Below, piece after piece: positions 4,984-6,524 of a stretch of 6,524 nucleotides of DNA. This DNA is from an uncultured Clostridia bacterium (GTDB lineage Bacteria > Bacillota > Clostridia > Lachnospirales > Lachnospiraceae). The notes beneath the pieces were generated by a model. The model saw only the letters and a program-made list of their open reading frames with translations, had not been told where the DNA came from and did no database searches. The number at the start of each line of letters is the position of its first letter. Position 1 is the first letter of the stretch. The stretch spans positions 1 to 6,524 of the forward strand of contig CAMONF010000063.1 in assembly GCA_946620335.1 (NCBI GenBank), written 5' to 3'. A program made the translations under genes and the position numbers.

Positions 4984-6267
4984 ATGGGCAACATCTACTA
5001 TCAGCACATCGAGATTACCGATTTCGGTCCCTACATCACCAAGCTCACGCTGGCCATGCCGCGGCCGGTCAAGGAGAGCGAGCTCCCCGAGAACGCCTTC
5101 AACGTCTACGTTGAGATCCTCGGCAAGAACGGACGCCAGATCATGGTCCCCAAGGACTTCCTCCACCGCGACGAGTTCCTGCCCTCCAAGGGCTACCGGC
5201 CGGTGCTCAGGGCCTATCCCTCCGACCTCAGCGGGACACCCCTGGCCGAGAGCGGCTACGTGACCCTGGAAATGCCCTACGGCCCCCTCTACTCCTGCTG
5301 CTCCGCCATTTCCGCCGACTTCACCAACATCAACGGCCATGAGTATTACACGGTCTCCAACTACCGGATCACCCAGCTGGCCGCCATCGGCGAGGGCAAG
5401 GATGCGCTGACGGGTCTGGTCTTCGACAGCTGCGCCGGGGTCTTCAACCCGGACCGCGACCTCTTCCTGGAAGACGTCTCCCACCATCCGGTCACCCCGC
5501 TCCGCTACGGCTATTTCGTCCCGCCCATCGATACCGGGAAGAAGCCGCTGATCGTCTGGCTCCACGGCGCCGGCGAGGGCGGCCAGGAGACGGCTATCTC
5601 CTACACGGGAAATAAGGTCCCTGCCCTGGCCAAGGAGGAGATCCAGAAGAAGTTCGGCGGGGCTTTCATTTTCTCGCCGCAGTGCCCCACCATGTGGCTG
5701 GACGACGGCTCCATGACCTACGGAACCTCCGGCAAGTCCATCTATGTCGAGGCCCTCAAATTTGCCATCGATGAGTTCATTTACCGCTTCGCGGGCGCCA
5801 TCGACACCGACCGGATCTACGTCGGCGGAGACTCCAACGGCGGCTTCATGACCATGCGCATGATCCTCGACTATCCGGACTTCTTCGCGGCGGCCTTCCC
5901 GATCTGCGAAGCCCTGTTCGACGACACCATCCCCGACGAAAAGATCAGAGCCATCAAGGACCTGCCCATCTGGTTCACCCACGCCAAGGACGACCCAATC
6001 GTCCCGCCCGCCAAGACGGTCGTTCCGACTTACAACCGGCTGCTGGCCGCCGGCGCCAAGAAGGTGGTCTTCACCTTCTGGGACGGCATTTATGACATGC
6101 ACGGCCTCTTCAAGGATGCCAACGGCAACCCGTGGCATTACATGGGCCACTTCGCCTGGATTCCGGTCCTCAACAACGACTGCAAGGTCGATTTCGACGG
6201 CCAGCCGGTCGTCTGCGACGGCCGCGAGCTCGACCTCTTCGACTGGATTGCCCTGCAGCACAGATAA
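4984..6267 (+). CDS. Cytoplasmic serine esterase with N-terminal Ig-like domain
   Basis: This 427-residue alpha/beta hydrolase probably cleaves acyl or similar ester bonds. The first ~145 residues look like the Ig-like N-terminal domain found in EstA-type esterases; the catalytic domain runs from about 155. It shows LHGAGEGG at 193-200 (oxyanion-hole region), nucleophile motif GDSNG at 282-286 with Ser284, Asp337 in HAKDDPIVPP (333-342), and His389 in GHFAW (388-392); His373 is a less likely alternative. SPQCPTMW before the nucleophile is typical of this esterase and prolyl-oligopeptidase-like group. There is no signal peptide or membrane segment, so it should act in the cytoplasm on an imported substrate, for example an acylated oligosaccharide. 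Start is fixed by AAGGAGGT (4972-4979) just before ATG. It follows LacI and ends at a terminator. Substrate is unknown; a peptidase role is less likely. Confidence 0.88.
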   Translation: MGNIYYQHIEITDFGPYITKLTLAMPRPVKESELPENAFNVYVEILGKNGRQIMVPKDFLHRDEFLPSKGYRPVLRAYPSDLSGTPLAESGYVTLEMPYGPLYSCCSAISADFTNINGHEYYTVSNYRITQLAAIGEGKDALTGLVFDSCAGVFNPDRDLFLEDVSHHPVTPLRYGYFVPPIDTGKKPLIVWLHGAGEGGQETAISYTGNKVPALAKEEIQKKFGGAFIFSPQCPTMWLDDGSMTYGTSGKSIYVEALKFAIDEFIYRFAGAIDTDRIYVGGDSNGGFMTMRMILDYPDFFAAAFPICEALFDDTIPDEKIRAIKDLPIWFTHAKDDPIVPPAKTVVPTYNRLLAAGAKKVVFTFWDGIYDMHGLFKDANGNPWHYMGHFAWIPVLNNDCKVDFDGQPVVCDGRELDLFDWIALQHR

Positions 6268-6281
6268 GTTCCGCAACATGC

Positions 6282-6318
6282 AACGGCCCGTGGAAATAAA
6301 ACCACGGGCCGTTTTCTT
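6282..6318 (+). terminator. Intrinsic terminator of the LacI-esterase unit
   Basis: A perfect 12-bp stem, AACGGCCCGTGG (6282-6293) with CCACGGGCCGTT (6302-6313), encloses an A-rich 8-nt loop. It is followed by TTCTT, giving a TTTTCTT tract from 6312. It starts 14 nt after the esterase stop. On the opposite strand no T-run follows, so it acts in the plus direction only. Confidence 0.92.
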
Positions 6319-6524
6319 ATGGGCAAAAGGGCAGGTGCGCGGGCGGGGGCGGGGCAGCCGCCTCAGCCGGGCGGACAGATGTCTCCTCTATTCGGGACGC
6401 TCCCGCTCGCTCGGACTGGCAGCGGTACCCGTGGGGCAGCGGGCGGTCCCTGCGGAACCGACCCGTGTCCCACTTAAGAAGGCTGGCCCTAGGGCCAGCC
6501 TTCAAGTACCGGCCGTCCTCGGAC
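6319..6524. other. GC-rich non-coding end with several inverted repeats
   Basis: No convincing coding sequence is seen. A 62-codon minus-strand ORF (6317-6505) starts inside a palindrome and has a low-complexity Pro/Ala/Arg composition. The stretch contains hairpins CGGGA-CGC-TCCCG (6393-6405), CGGTCCC-TGC-GGAACCG (6444-6460, one mismatch on plus, a G-U pair on minus), possible enclosing arms GTGGG (6431-6435) and CCCAC (6469-6473), a GGCAGCGG direct repeat (6418 and 6435) and an ACCCGTG direct repeat (6427 and 6461). It may be a structured RNA or repeat element, but I do not recognise a family. Confidence 0.4.
6478..6503. repeat. 26-bp perfect palindrome
   Basis: The arms GAAGGCTGGCCC (6478-6489) and GGGCCAGCCTTC (6492-6503) are exact reverse complements around a central TA. 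In RNA this gives an 11-bp stem with a CTAG loop. On the minus strand the stem is followed by TTAAG, slightly more terminator-like than the plus-side AAGT, so it may end a leftward gene lying right of the window. The T-run is too short to be sure. Confidence 0.6.

Noticed and set aside
4918..6279. 453-codon open frame on the minus strand
   Set aside because: It lies antisense to the esterase, which has a full catalytic motif set and a perfect Shine-Dalgarno. The antisense translation has a repetitive Val/Glu/Asp/Gly composition typical of shadow frames.
6317..6505. 62-codon minus-strand ORF at the right end
   Set aside because: It starts within the 26-bp palindrome, has no clear ribosome site, and its Pro/Ala/Arg-rich translation looks like translated GC-rich non-coding DNA.
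1..6524. CRISPR array, insertion sequence, tRNA, rRNA or phage genes
   Set aside because: No regularly spaced repeats, transposase motifs, terminal inverted repeats, tRNA cloverleaf or rRNA signature sequences were seen on either strand.

Overview
The window looks like a piece of a GC-rich chromosome from a plant-polysaccharide-using member of the Firmicutes (class Clostridia), probably from a gut or rumen. The reasons are strong AAGGAGG-type Shine-Dalgarno sites before every gene, a transketolase split into two subunits, and a LacI regulator whose effector domain resembles, from memory, a Clostridial subfamily. The assignment is an inference; no rRNA or tRNA is present to test it.

Layout: two divergent transcription units meet at a 346-bp AT-rich control region (3466-3811). 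Leftward (minus strand) run an L-fucose-isomerase-like sugar isomerase (2041-3465), then, after a 196-bp gap holding a strong hairpin, the N-terminal (1014-1844) and C-terminal (86-1021) subunits of a transketolase, which overlap by 8 nt. Rightward (plus strand) run a LacI-family regulator (3812-4819) and a cytoplasmic serine esterase with an N-terminal Ig-like domain (4984-6267), closed by a clear intrinsic terminator (6282-6318). The last ~200 bp (6319-6524) hold no convincing gene, but contain several GC-rich inverted repeats, including a perfect 26-bp palindrome.

Together the genes suggest a LacI-controlled catabolic locus. The esterase could remove acyl groups from an imported glycan or ester, the isomerase could convert an aldose to a ketose, and the transketolase could move a two-carbon unit from that ketose or its phosphate into the pentose phosphate pool. 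No kinase, aldolase, glycosidase or transporter lies in the window, so the substrate is unknown. Split transketolases dedicated to one peripheral sugar have precedents in D-apiose catabolism and in the sulfoglycolytic transketolase pathway.

The most notable non-coding signal is a pair of identical, oppositely oriented TTAT-NN-ATAA sites whose centres are 42 bp apart, about four helical turns, between the divergent genes. The LacI protein appears to lack the usual hinge leucine, which fits an operator without a central CpG.
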